Shown here: one piece after another, positions 1-7,122 of the stretch | How the letters are laid out: each line of letters opens with the position of its first letter | Position numbering within the stretch: position 1 is the first letter of the stretch | NCBI GenBank assembly: GCA_041730495.1 | Contig: JBGSBR010000010.1 | Coordinates: 1-34,144 of the forward strand | Direction: 5' to 3' | DNA length: 34,144 nucleotides | Source of the DNA: JBGSBR01 sp041730495 | GTDB lineage: Bacteria; Patescibacteriota; Microgenomatia; UBA1406; GWC2-37-13 | Made by a program: the position numbers and the translations under genes | The notes under the pieces: model-generated | Databases searched by the model: none | What the model saw: the letters and a program-made list of their open reading frames with translations, nothing else | What the model was told of the DNA's origin: nothing

Positions 1-2
1 AA

Positions 3-476
3 GGAGTGGTGCGAAAAATGTTGAAACAAGCCAAGTATCAATTTATCTCTGTTACGCTCAAAGAGCTTATTACTAATGCTTTTGCTACGGTTAAGCCAGA
101 GTTTGAGAAACAAAGCAAGCAAGATGTAGTTTTAATTCCTATCCCTCTTCATACTAATAGGTTGAAATGGCGAGGCTTCAATCAAGCGCAGATAATAGCC
201 AAGATCGTATCTCAGGAAACAGATATCCCATTATTGGCATTACTTAAACGAGACAAAGAAACACAACCTCAAGCACAGATGTCTACTAAAGCACAACGAA
301 AAGAGAATATAAAAAACGCGTTTACACTAGTTTCAACTAAACACACACCAACTACTGTAATTCTCGTGGATGATGTTTTCACGAGCGGCGCCACAATGAA
401 CGAAGCAGCAAAACTTTTAAAGCAAGCTGGGATAAAAAAAGTGATCGGGTTTACCCTTCTTCGTGGGGAGCGCTAA
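3..476 (+). CDS. comF: ComF-family phosphoribosyltransferase, 5'-truncated by window edge
   Basis: The reading frame is open to the left edge, so the GTG codons at 6 and 9 are probably internal and the start lies outside the window. What remains is a type I phosphoribosyltransferase domain. A ComF-like block RGFNQAQ lies about 56-62 residues in, and the PRPP-binding loop VILVDDVFTSGATM about 118-131. Full ComF proteins are roughly 200-240 residues with an N-terminal zinc finger that is not visible here. In competent bacteria ComF helps transformation; many lineages keep a ComF-like PRTase whose substrate is unknown. The stop is 4 bp before the promoter of the next gene. The family call is firm. 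A role in DNA uptake is only family knowledge, and no other competence gene is seen here. Confidence 0.85.
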   Translation, partial: GVVRKMLKQAKYQFISVTLKELITNAFATVKPEFEKQSKQDVVLIPIPLHTNRLKWRGFNQAQIIAKIVSQETDIPLLALLKRDKETQPQAQMSTKAQRKENIKNAFTLVSTKHTPTTVILVDDVFTSGATMNEAAKLLKQAGIKKVIGFTLLRGER

Positions 477-480
477 ATAC

Positions 481-509
481 TTGCAAATAATAGCCTATAA
501 TGATATACT
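481..509 (+). promoter_or_regulatory. Leaderless-type promoter of the Thr/Pro-rich surface protein
   Basis: There is a -35 box TTGCAA at 481-486, a 17-bp spacer and a -10 box TATACT at 504-509. Six bases separate the -10 box from the ATG at 516, so transcription is predicted to begin at the A of the start codon. Confidence 0.65.
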
Positions 510-515
510 ACCTGT

Positions 516-986
516 ATGGAAATGAATCGTATTATTTCACTTGTGATCGGATTTATCGTGCTTATCCTAATTTTTGTCTGGATCGCTGGTAGATTTAGAG
601 CCACAACCCGTACTACAGCCAACGCACCAACGCCTACTATCACAGCTAGTCCTACACCAACTGGTGCACAAGAAGACAAAGGCTGGAATCCATTGGGTTT
701 CTTATTTGATAAAGATCCGACAGCTACCCCAACTCGTGCAGCTGGAGGTAATCTTATCCCAACAAGTATGATTATCTCACCAACAACTCAAGCAGCTCCT
801 CAACAAGCAGCACAACCTACAACAAGTACTATTACATATCGAAACAACCAAACAAATCAAACTGCAACCGCCACAATAACGACAGCACCACAACAGATTC
901 CTGCAACTGGTGTGTCTACTGCTTTTATCCCAGCCATCATCTCAGCATGTGTTGCTGGTATGTATCTACATAGAAAATCTTCATAA
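516..986 (+). CDS. Doubly anchored Thr/Pro/Gln-rich surface protein with IPATG sorting-like tail
   Basis: This is a 156-residue low-complexity protein. Residues 5-25 form a hydrophobic helix (signal or anchor). They are followed by a long Thr/Pro/Ala/Gln-rich stretch with repeated PTPT-type motifs. The C-terminus has an LPxTG-like pentapeptide IPATG (about residues 129-133), a second hydrophobic stretch and a basic end RKSS. That tripartite tail matches a sortase sorting signal with L replaced by I, but no sortase is in this window. The middle probably lies outside the membrane as an extended, possibly glycosylated linker. A second in-frame ATG lies at 522; 516 is chosen because it fits the promoter. 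I do not recognise a named family. Confidence 0.75.
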   Translation: MEMNRIISLVIGFIVLILIFVWIAGRFRATTRTTANAPTPTITASPTPTGAQEDKGWNPLGFLFDKDPTATPTRAAGGNLIPTSMIISPTTQAAPQQAAQPTTSTITYRNNQTNQTATATITTAPQQIPATGVSTAFIPAIISACVAGMYLHRKSS

Positions 987-1002
987 TCTTACCGAATTTT
1001 CA

Positions 1003-1031
1003 TTGCTTTCTTACAGTTTGTTTGTCATAAT
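1003..1031 (+). promoter_or_regulatory. recA promoter
   Basis: A -35 box TTGCTT at 1003-1008 and a -10 box CATAAT at 1026-1031 are spaced by 17 bp. The predicted start near 1038 gives a leader of about 25 nt before the ATG at 1062. There is no clear Shine-Dalgarno and no recognisable E. coli- or Bacillus-type LexA box, so classical SOS control is not evident. Confidence 0.55.
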
Positions 1032-1061
1032 GATGCCATTAATATTTGATGAGCAACTCAT

Positions 1062-2135
1062 ATGGCAGATAAAAAAACAACATCCGCAACAAATAATCCT
1101 AAAAACGATGCAGTAAATCTTGCATTGGAAAGTATTCGTAGTCAGTTTGGTAAAGGCGCTATTATGAAGTTGGGTGATGGACCTACTGTTCCTGTCGAGG
1201 TTATGCCAACAGGTGTGCTACCTCTTGATGTAGCACTTGGAATTGGTGGCATACCCAAAGGTAGAATTATCGAAATCTATGGACCAGAAGCTTCAGGTAA
1301 AACAACGATCACATTATCTCTTCTTGCTCAAACACAAAAAAATGGTGGAACAGCTGCCTTCATCGATGCAGAACATGCTTTAGATCCTGCTTGGGCTGAG
1401 ATACTTGGTGTTAATCTCAATGATTTACTTATTGCACAGCCTGATACAGGAGAACAAGCATTAGAGATCGTCGAAACTCTTGTCCGCTCAGGTGGAGTAG
1501 ACCTTGTTATCGTCGATTCAGTCGCCGCTCTTGTGCCACGCGCAGAAATCGAAGGCGATATGGGTGATTCACAGATGGGTTTGCAAGCGAGATTGATGTC
1601 TCAAGCACTCCGCAAGCTGACGGCAATTGTTTCAAAATCAGGTTGTACCGTGGTTTTCACGAATCAACTTCGTATGAAAATCGGAATCATGTTTGGTAAT
1701 CCAGAGACAACGACCGGTGGTATGGCTCTTAAGTTCTATGCCTCAATCCGTATGGATGTACGTAAAACACAAACTATCAAAAAAGGAGATGAGGTTATCG
1801 GCACACGAGTACGCGTAAAAGTAGTAAAAAACAAAGTTGCACCACCATTTAAATTGGCTGAGTTTACGATTAACTCCCAAGGCGTTGATTCACTTGGAGC
1901 ACTTGTTGATATTGCGATCGAAAAAGGTATCTTTGACAAAAGTGGCGCATTTATCAAACACGAAGGTGTTGTCGTCGGTCAAGGAATCGAGCAAGCCAAA
2001 GTCACACTTGAAGCAGATCCCAAACTAAAAGAAAAGATCACAAAAGCAGTATATGCGAGTCTAGCTGAAAAGCCAGTCAAACCAACTGATAAATCAAAGA
2101 AAACAGCAGAAGCTCCACCAGCTGAAGAAAAATAA
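1062..2135 (+). CDS. recA: Recombinase RecA
   Basis: RecA forms filaments on single-stranded DNA and drives strand exchange in homologous repair. The 357-residue length is normal. The Walker A motif GPEASGKT is at residues 74-81, the Walker B-like LVIVDSVAAL follows near 150, and loop 2 has the conserved FGNPETTTGG near 214-223. The C-terminus ends in a Lys/Pro/Glu-rich tail, as in many RecA proteins, where an acidic tail tempers activity. The stop is 3 bp before the recX start, so the two genes are almost certainly one transcript and translationally coupled. All catalytic motifs are intact. Confidence 0.98.
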   Translation: MADKKTTSATNNPKNDAVNLALESIRSQFGKGAIMKLGDGPTVPVEVMPTGVLPLDVALGIGGIPKGRIIEIYGPEASGKTTITLSLLAQTQKNGGTAAFIDAEHALDPAWAEILGVNLNDLLIAQPDTGEQALEIVETLVRSGGVDLVIVDSVAALVPRAEIEGDMGDSQMGLQARLMSQALRKLTAIVSKSGCTVVFTNQLRMKIGIMFGNPETTTGGMALKFYASIRMDVRKTQTIKKGDEVIGTRVRVKVVKNKVAPPFKLAEFTINSQGVDSLGALVDIAIEKGIFDKSGAFIKHEGVVVGQGIEQAKVTLEADPKLKEKITKAVYASLAEKPVKPTDKSKKTAEAPPAEEK

Positions 2136-2138
2136 CGT

Positions 2139-2645
2139 ATGGATAAGGAAACACAGATTCGTCTGCTTCTGAATCGAGCCTACTACTATCTTAAGTTTAG
2201 GCTTCGAGCAGAAGCAGAGATGCGTCTGTATCTACACAAAAAGGCAGAAAAGTTCAGTATTCCTCTACCGATCATTGATGAAGTGATCGCTTCATTAAAA
2301 GAAGAAAAGCTTATAAACGATGATGTTTTTGCGATGGCCTTCATCAATGATCGCATGCGCAACAAACCTAAAAGTCACTATATCTTAAAACGCGAGCTAC
2401 AACAAAAAGGAGTGCCAGATGAGATTATTGAGCAGCAATTACAACAAGTTGATCTTCCTGATGAAGATCTGGCGAGACAGGCATTACAAACAGCTTGGCC
2501 AAGATTTGCACGACTCGATAAAGAAATTCGCTACAAAAGAGTACTTGGATACCTGGGACGCAGAGGCTTCAATTATGGCACAATTAAAAACCTGATTGAA
2601 GAATTCGAGGGAAAGCAGTACAATAGGGACGTTACTAATTACTGA
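2139..2645 (+). CDS. recX: Regulatory protein RecX
   Basis: RecX binds along the RecA filament and usually inhibits or remodels it. The protein has 168 residues, within the family range. It is made of repeated three-helix units: a helical N-terminus about 8-50 with LLNRAYYYLKFRLRAEAEMR, then the INDDVFAMAFINDRM block near 62-76, typical of RecX. It starts 3 bp after the recA stop, the common recA-recX arrangement. The stop codon overlaps the left arm of a 10-bp inverted repeat that spans the spacer to the next gene. Confidence 0.93.
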   Translation: MDKETQIRLLLNRAYYYLKFRLRAEAEMRLYLHKKAEKFSIPLPIIDEVIASLKEEKLINDDVFAMAFINDRMRNKPKSHYILKRELQQKGVPDEIIEQQLQQVDLPDEDLARQALQTAWPRFARLDKEIRYKRVLGYLGRRGFNYGTIKNLIEEFEGKQYNRDVTNY

Positions 2646-2782
2646 AGGTGACTATATCAGTATAGAGACCGAACACTAATTGATTTTAATATTCGTATAT
2701 GCACAACACATTTACTAGGAGACATTGTAGAGACATATCCTTACGTCGAATGTCTTACGCGCATAGCTAAAATCACCTTCAG
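2642..2782. repeat. Long-range inverted repeat with inner hairpin between recX and rny
   Basis: CTGAAGGTGA at 2642-2651 is matched perfectly by TCACCTTCAG at 2773-2782. Inside, GACATT (2721-2726) can pair with AATGTC (2749-2754). The 141-nt span has no ORF and no good promoter, so it could fold into a closed structured RNA in the recX-rny transcript. No known RNA family is recognised. Confidence 0.5.
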
Positions 2783-2797
2783 AACTACAGTTATTGT

Positions 2798-4252
2798 ATG
2801 TTTCAATCATTATTACAACTATTTAACGGAAAGCGTCAAACTGACGAACAACTTCAACAGATAAGACAGGAAGCTAAAGAGATTATCCTCAAAGCACAAG
2901 AAGAAGCTCTTCGTATCAAACAAGAGGCAGAAAGACAAGGCCGCCAAGCCATGACCGAAGCACTTGAGATCGAAAAGAATGTTGTTAAAAAAGAACAACA
3001 GATTAGCAGTAAAGAAGGACAACTTCAAAAAGAACAAGCTCGCACCCTCGAAAAACAAAAAGAGCTTGAAGAAAGAATCAAGCAGTACGACGAACAGAAA
3101 GAGAAAATTCTCCTCAAGCTTGAGAAGGTCGCACAGATGACCAAAGATGAAGCTAAAAACTTCTTACTCAACGCATGGCAAGATAAGCTTAAAGCTGATT
3201 ATGCGAAACAGATAAAAACCTCAGAAGAAGAACTGAAGAAAACAGTGGCAGAAAAAGCCAAAGAGATGTTAGTAGACTCTATGCGTTATGGTGCTACAGA
3301 TTATGTTTCTGAGTACACGCTTTCAGTAGTCTCACTTCCAAGTGAGGAATACAAAGGTCGTATCATCGGTAAAGATGGTCGTAATATCCGGGCTTTTGAG
3401 CTTGCCACAGGAATCGATGTCGATCTAGAAGAAGAAGGTGTGATTAAACTTTCATCTTTTGATGCTGTACGTCGTGAAATCGCACGTATTTCTTTGGAAA
3501 GACTCATCAAAGATGGACGTATTCAGCCTCATCGTATCGAAGAAATTGTTGACAAAGTCAAAAAAGAGGTTGATCAAACCATCTTTAAAGCTGGTGAAGA
3601 TCTCGCACAACGAGTAGGCATCTTCAATCTTCCTGCCGAAGTAACTCGACTTCTTGGTCGATTCAAGTTCCGTTTTTCATACGGACAGAATATGATCTTA
3701 CATACACTCGAAGAAACCAAGATCGGTGTAGCACTTGCACACGAGCTTAAAGCGGATGTAAATGCAGTTAAGCTTGGTTGTTTACTTCACGATATCGGTA
3801 AAGTCATCACTGATAAAGAAGGTTCACACGTCGATTTAGGTGTGGAGTTGCTTAAAAAGCATCGTTTCCCAACCAAGATTATTGATTGTGTGGAGTCTCA
3901 TCATGAAGATGTGCCATTCAACTCGGTTGAGGCAATCATTGTTTATATTGCTGATGCAGTCTCAGGTGGTCGACCAGGAGCACGTCATGAAGATTTCCAA
4001 GAATATCTAAAGCGCATTAAAACTATTGAAGATGCAGCTAAAACGAAAAAAGGTGTTCGTGAAGCTTTCGCAGTCCAAGCTGGTCGTGAATTACGTGTAA
4101 TCGTAATGCCTGATCAGGTATCAGATGACGAAGCTACTGTTCTTGCACAAACAATTAAAGAAGAATTAGAACAAAAATTTGATGTTTTCCCAGGACAGAT
4201 CAAAATTACTGTCTTAAGAGAGCATCGCGTTGAGACAACAACCCGTATCTAA
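2798..4252 (+). CDS. rny: Ribonuclease Y (KH + HD), lacking the usual membrane anchor
   Basis: RNase Y is an endoribonuclease that starts mRNA decay. This copy has 484 residues, a little shorter than the roughly 520 usual in Firmicutes. It has a long charged coiled coil (about 15-150), a KH domain with GRIIGKDGRN near 186-195, and an HD domain with the metal-binding HD pair at 331-332 in LLHDIGK followed by HHEDVPF. Firmicute RNase Y begins with a transmembrane helix. Here the N-terminus is MFQSLLQLFNGKR and runs straight into the coiled coil. An in-frame stop at 2768-2770 rules out a longer N-terminus, so the enzyme is predicted to be soluble or held only by a short amphipathic helix. TACAGT at 2786-2791, 6 bp before the ATG, is a possible leaderless -10 box. 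Confidence 0.96.
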   Translation: MFQSLLQLFNGKRQTDEQLQQIRQEAKEIILKAQEEALRIKQEAERQGRQAMTEALEIEKNVVKKEQQISSKEGQLQKEQARTLEKQKELEERIKQYDEQKEKILLKLEKVAQMTKDEAKNFLLNAWQDKLKADYAKQIKTSEEELKKTVAEKAKEMLVDSMRYGATDYVSEYTLSVVSLPSEEYKGRIIGKDGRNIRAFELATGIDVDLEEEGVIKLSSFDAVRREIARISLERLIKDGRIQPHRIEEIVDKVKKEVDQTIFKAGEDLAQRVGIFNLPAEVTRLLGRFKFRFSYGQNMILHTLEETKIGVALAHELKADVNAVKLGCLLHDIGKVITDKEGSHVDLGVELLKKHRFPTKIIDCVESHHEDVPFNSVEAIIVYIADAVSGGRPGARHEDFQEYLKRIKTIEDAAKTKKGVREAFAVQAGRELRVIVMPDQVSDDEATVLAQTIKEELEQKFDVFPGQIKITVLREHRVETTTRI

Positions 4253-4329
4253 GAATCCGGCCATATTTTATACAGATTAAACTCTTGACAAGCGTTTCGA
4301 TCCGAGGCTTCTCAAAAGCCCAAGATTGA

Positions 4330-4393
4330 TATAGATTGTAGTGATAAGATAGTTTAAATATAGATTGACAAGATAGGCAAAACAAGATAATCT
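4330..4393 (+). promoter_or_regulatory. HU gene promoter with upstream direct repeat
   Basis: TTGACA at 4365-4370, a 17-bp spacer and TAATCT at 4388-4393 form a good promoter. The 9-mer TATAGATTG occurs at 4330-4338 and again at 4359-4367, where it overlaps the -35 box, which suggests a regulator site. Another consensus TTGACA lies at 4285-4290 without a matching -10 box. The predicted start near 4400 gives a leader of about 80 nt, unusual for this window. The rest of 4253-4481 holds no gene. Confidence 0.55.
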
Positions 4394-4463
4394 GTATATA
4401 TAATTGTTGTTTTGTAATGACCTTAGGCTCTAACGCTAGGTTTGATCAAGACATCTTTACATG

Positions 4464-4473
4464 GAAGGGGGTG
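4464..4473 (+). promoter_or_regulatory. Shine-Dalgarno site that fixes the HU start
   Basis: The purine run AAGGGGGTGA ends 8 bases before the ATG at 4482. It lies inside the longer frame that begins at 4461, which argues that 4482 is the true start. Confidence 0.75.
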
Positions 4474-4481
4474 AAAGATAC

Positions 4482-4754
4482 ATGACAAAAGCAGATTTAA
4501 TCGCACAAGTTGCAAAGAAAGCCGGTCTTACTTCAAAAGCTGCTAAAGACGCAGTGAATGCAGTATTTAACACCGTTTCTGATGCAATGAAACGCAACGA
4601 AAAAGTAGTAGTAACAGGCTTTGGAACTTTCTTAGTTCGAGGCCGTGCAGCAAGAAAAGGACGCAATCCTCAGACTGGTGCAGAAATTAAAATCCCAGCA
4701 ACTAAAACCCCAGGTTTTACAGCTGGTAAAAGTCTTAAAAGAATGGTCAAATAA
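4482..4754 (+). CDS. hup: HU-family histone-like DNA-binding protein
   Basis: This 90-residue protein bends and compacts DNA as a dimer and acts as an architectural cofactor in replication, repair and recombination. The start MTKADLIAQVAKKAG is the canonical HU opening. The core GFGTFLVRGRAARKGRNPQTG (about 46-66) contains the DNA-gripping beta arm with its RNPQTG tip, followed by IKIPATKTPGFTAGKSLK. An upstream in-frame ATG at 4461 would add seven residues but sits in the Shine-Dalgarno region, so 4482 is preferred. The gene has its own strong promoter and leader and is followed by a 16-bp perfect hairpin. High expression is likely. Confidence 0.96.
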   Translation: MTKADLIAQVAKKAGLTSKAAKDAVNAVFNTVSDAMKRNEKVVVTGFGTFLVRGRAARKGRNPQTGAEIKIPATKTPGFTAGKSLKRMVK

Positions 4755-4770
4755 CCATTGCTTTAATAAC

Positions 4771-4826
4771 CACCCCGCTCTCTCTAGGTTTAAACAGAGA
4801 ATATTAGGGTTAGAGAGAGCGGGGTG
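4771..4826. terminator. 16-bp perfect GC-rich hairpin after HU, without a T-tract
   Basis: The left arm at 4771-4786 begins CACCCCGCTC, and its exact reverse complement lies at 4811-4826 with a 24-nt loop between. No run of T follows on either strand. It could be an atypical terminator or a 3'-end stabiliser for the HU mRNA. It ends 26 bp before the next ATG. Confidence 0.65.
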
Positions 4827-4852
4827 TGTCGTTAACTATCAATTCACAGTTC

Positions 4853-5392
4853 ATGAAAAAATACTTAATTCCCTTTTTGATTCTACTTATCGTATTCTTT
4901 TCGATTCCACCGTTTTATCTCATGGCGCAGTCACAGTCAATCGAGCTACGAGAACCAAGCGTAGTTTACGATTTACCATATCCAGGGATCTTACCAGACC
5001 ATCCACTTTACATCTTCAAAAAAACACGTGATAACGTCTTAGTTTTCGCGACACGTGACACTATGAAAAAAGCCCAGTTATATTTACTCATGTCTGATAA
5101 ACACATTGCTATGGCAGCAGAGCTTGAGAATAAAGGCAAAGACAGTCAGGCTTTTGAACAACTGCAAGAAGCAGAAGCATTATTTGCAGAGATCCCTCCT
5201 CTATTGAAAACTTCTAAACAACAAGGAGTTTCTGCAACAGGTGATTTTATGCAAACATTATTTCTCAGTAATGCTAAACATGAGCAAGTTATAACGCAGG
5301 TGATAAAAAATATAACCGATCTTCAGGTCGATGAGGTGAATGCACTGCTGAAACTAAACAAAACTTCTCAAGAAAATCTTCGCAAAATATAA
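4853..5392 (+). CDS. Exported DUF5667-domain protein
   Basis: The protein has 179 residues when started at the ATG at 4853. A GTG at 4826 is in frame, but it sits in the hairpin arm and would break the signal peptide. Residues 1-24 form a typical signal peptide (MKKYLIPFLILLIVFF, then LMAQS), so it is exported or membrane-tethered. Residues about 38-60 carry YDLPYPGILPDHPLYIFKKTRD, the block that defines DUF5667 in CPR and other bacterial exported proteins. The rest is predicted helical and rich in Lys, Gln and Glu. The family has no established function. No convincing promoter is seen between the upstream hairpin and the start, so it may depend on read-through from HU. Confidence 0.85.
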   Translation: MKKYLIPFLILLIVFFSIPPFYLMAQSQSIELREPSVVYDLPYPGILPDHPLYIFKKTRDNVLVFATRDTMKKAQLYLLMSDKHIAMAAELENKGKDSQAFEQLQEAEALFAEIPPLLKTSKQQGVSATGDFMQTLFLSNAKHEQVITQVIKNITDLQVDEVNALLKLNKTSQENLRKI

Positions 5393-5431
5393 CTTCACTC
5401 GGTACTGTGGCTCTTTGTATGATTTTCAATA

Positions 5432-5459
5432 TTGTATTTTTCGCAAAATATGTTATATT
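5432..5459 (+). promoter_or_regulatory. Extended -10 promoter of the S1-domain gene
   Basis: TTGTAT at 5432-5437 is followed after 16 bp by TATATT at 5454-5459. The -10 box is preceded by TG at 5451-5452, giving an extended -10 motif. The predicted start near 5466 leaves a leader of about 32 nt that contains a strong Shine-Dalgarno. Confidence 0.6.
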
Positions 5460-5481
5460 TACAATCTATACCTACGAATAA

Positions 5482-5487
5482 AGGAGG
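5482..5487 (+). promoter_or_regulatory. Consensus Shine-Dalgarno AGGAGG of the S1-domain gene
   Basis: AGGAGG lies 10 bases before the ATG at 5498. A nearer ATG at 5491 opens only a five-codon frame ending in TAA, so 5498 is the start. This is the best Shine-Dalgarno in the window. Confidence 0.8.
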
Positions 5488-5497
5488 ATTATGACAA

Positions 5498-6580
5498 ATG
5501 CCAAATAAAAAAACACAAACTAACCCAGCCTCAGGACACCCAATGGAGGCTCTGCTTCAGAAAGGAACACTTTCAAACATCAAAAAAGGAAAAGATATGG
5601 ATGCAGCAATCCTTAGTCTTTCACGTAAAAACGTGTTATTTGATATCGGCGCCAAAGCACATGCTGTACTCGGTGAAAAAGAGTTGAAAGAAATTTCTAC
5701 TTATCTCCCATACCTTAAAGAAGGTGATACTGTCAAAGTACATATCATTGCTGAAGAATCACGTGAAGGCTATCCAGTGGTTTCAATGCGCAAATTCTTC
5801 GATAAAGGTAAATGGAGTATCTTAGAAGACAAGAAACAAAAAGAAGAAGATATAGAAGTTGTTTGCGGTGAATACGGTAAAGGTGGCGTTTTCGTTGACT
5901 TTATGGGTATTCGTGGAGTCATCCCAAAGATTCAGTTAACCACTGATTTCCTTGATGATCCAGCCAAACTTGATGGACAAAAAATCAAAGTAAAAGTACT
6001 CGAAGTTGACGAAGTCAAAAATCGTTTAGTTGTATCACAAAAGGCAGCTGTACTTAATATCTCACAAAAAGACTTAAAGAAACGCTTTGATGCAATCAAG
6101 CTCAACGAAGAATATGATGCAACCGTACTCGGTGTATCAGAGTTTGGTATCTTCTGTGAGGTAGATGGTGTCGAAGGTTTGATCCATATCTCAGAAATCT
6201 CATGGGAAAAAGTCAGCAATGCATCTGTGTATGTAAAACCAGGTGAAGCTATCAAAGTCATGGTGGTTGAGAAAAATGAAAATGATCTCAAACTTAATCT
6301 TTCGATCAAACGTCTCCAACATGATCCATGGAAGAGTATCGAAGATAAATATCCAAAAGATAAAGAACTTGTCGGTGAAGTTGTCCGTAAAGAACGTTAT
6401 GGTTACTTCGTCAGACTCGAACCTGGCGTTGAGGGTCTTATCCATGTAAGTAAGCTTTCTGGAGAAGAAGATCTCAAAGTTGGTCAAGAAGTAAAAGTCT
6501 TTATTGAGCGTATTAATCCAAAAGAACGACGCATGAGTCTGATTCTGCCACAAACAGAGAAGCCTCTTATGTATCGCTAA
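5498..6580 (+). CDS. rpsA: Four-repeat S1-domain RNA-binding protein (bS1-like)
   Basis: The 360 residues hold four S1 (OB-fold) repeats at about 25-100, 108-180, 194-268 and 282-352. Repeats 3 and 4 are closest to consensus, with FGIFCEVDGVEGLIHISEIS and YGYFVRLEPGVEGLIHVSKLS. The order and number resemble the shorter bS1 forms in Gram-positive bacteria and CPR. bS1 holds mRNA at the ribosomal platform and helps initiation on weak leaders. The gene has a strong promoter and consensus Shine-Dalgarno, as expected for a translation protein. Repeats 1 and 2 are divergent, as is common where those domains face the ribosome. The alternative is a general S1-domain RNA-binding protein that is not a ribosome component. 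Confidence 0.88.
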   Translation: MPNKKTQTNPASGHPMEALLQKGTLSNIKKGKDMDAAILSLSRKNVLFDIGAKAHAVLGEKELKEISTYLPYLKEGDTVKVHIIAEESREGYPVVSMRKFFDKGKWSILEDKKQKEEDIEVVCGEYGKGGVFVDFMGIRGVIPKIQLTTDFLDDPAKLDGQKIKVKVLEVDEVKNRLVVSQKAAVLNISQKDLKKRFDAIKLNEEYDATVLGVSEFGIFCEVDGVEGLIHISEISWEKVSNASVYVKPGEAIKVMVVEKNENDLKLNLSIKRLQHDPWKSIEDKYPKDKELVGEVVRKERYGYFVRLEPGVEGLIHVSKLSGEEDLKVGQEVKVFIERINPKERRMSLILPQTEKPLMYR

Positions 6581-6603
6581 TACAGCTTATCTTCAGATAC
6601 GAC

Positions 6604-6631
6604 TTGACAAGCCGGTAGTTCTTGTAATACT
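6604..6631 (+). promoter_or_regulatory. Promoter of the small membrane protein gene
   Basis: Consensus TTGACA at 6604-6609 is followed after 16 bp by AATACT at 6626-6631. Eight bases separate this from the ATG at 6640, so the mRNA is predicted to have almost no leader. Confidence 0.6.
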
Positions 6632-6639
6632 TAGTGTAT

Positions 6640-7104
6640 ATGACAACATCCAAACAAACAGGCTTCGCAGATCTTTTAACCACATTAGATAAGACATTGA
6701 CTGAGTATCTAGTCGATAAAGCACCAGCTTTACCTACTAATATCAAAGAGCTCATCGTTAAACTTACTCCTTGGTTAACATTAATCTTTCTCATTCTTGC
6801 CCTTCCTGCATTACTGTTTTTGTTTGGTTTAGGTAGTTTTCTCACACCTTTAGCATTCTTGGGTGGAGCTGGTGAAGGAACTGCATATATCATCACCATG
6901 GTTTTCTCACTAATTGTCGTGATTCTTGAAGCTATGGCGATTCCAGGATTATTCAATCGTACTCGTACTGGTTGGATGTATCTTTTCTATGCAACACTTA
7001 TCGGTGGAGTACAAAATATCGTCACATTTAATATTGGAGGACTCATCATCGGCACATTACTGAGTCTTTATCTTCTCTATCAAGTAAAGACATACTATAA
7101 ATAA
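6640..7104 (+). CDS. Small polytopic membrane protein of unknown function
   Basis: The protein has 154 residues when started at ATG 6640; a GTG at 6634 would add two residues but lies at the predicted transcription start. The N-terminal 45 residues are soluble (KTLTEYLVDKAPALPTNIKELI). Then come about four hydrophobic helices near 50-72, 84-106, 112-130 and 134-150, with a Gly-rich turn LGGAGEG. No catalytic or transport motif is visible. Similar small membrane proteins of this layout are common in CPR genomes as hypotheticals. It has its own promoter and a shared terminator with the opposing gene. I assign no function. Confidence 0.8.
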   Translation: MTTSKQTGFADLLTTLDKTLTEYLVDKAPALPTNIKELIVKLTPWLTLIFLILALPALLFLFGLGSFLTPLAFLGGAGEGTAYIITMVFSLIVVILEAMAIPGLFNRTRTGWMYLFYATLIGGVQNIVTFNIGGLIIGTLLSLYLLYQVKTYYK

Positions 7105-7122
7105 ATAGGTTTTGACCTATTT
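7103..7122. terminator. Bidirectional terminator between convergent genes
   Basis: AAATAGGT (7103-7110), a TTTG loop and ACCTATTT (7115-7122), with T-rich sequence to the right and A-rich sequence to the left. It overlaps both stop codons and can serve the membrane protein gene and the opposing flavodoxin gene. Confidence 0.75.

Noticed and set aside
940..1061. LexA box at recA
   Set aside because: Neither the CTGT-N8-ACAG nor the GAAC-N4-GTTC pattern is present.
5491..5508. Five-codon frame overlapping the S1 gene start
   Set aside because: It is only 3 bp from the Shine-Dalgarno and out of frame; it looks like chance rather than a leader peptide.
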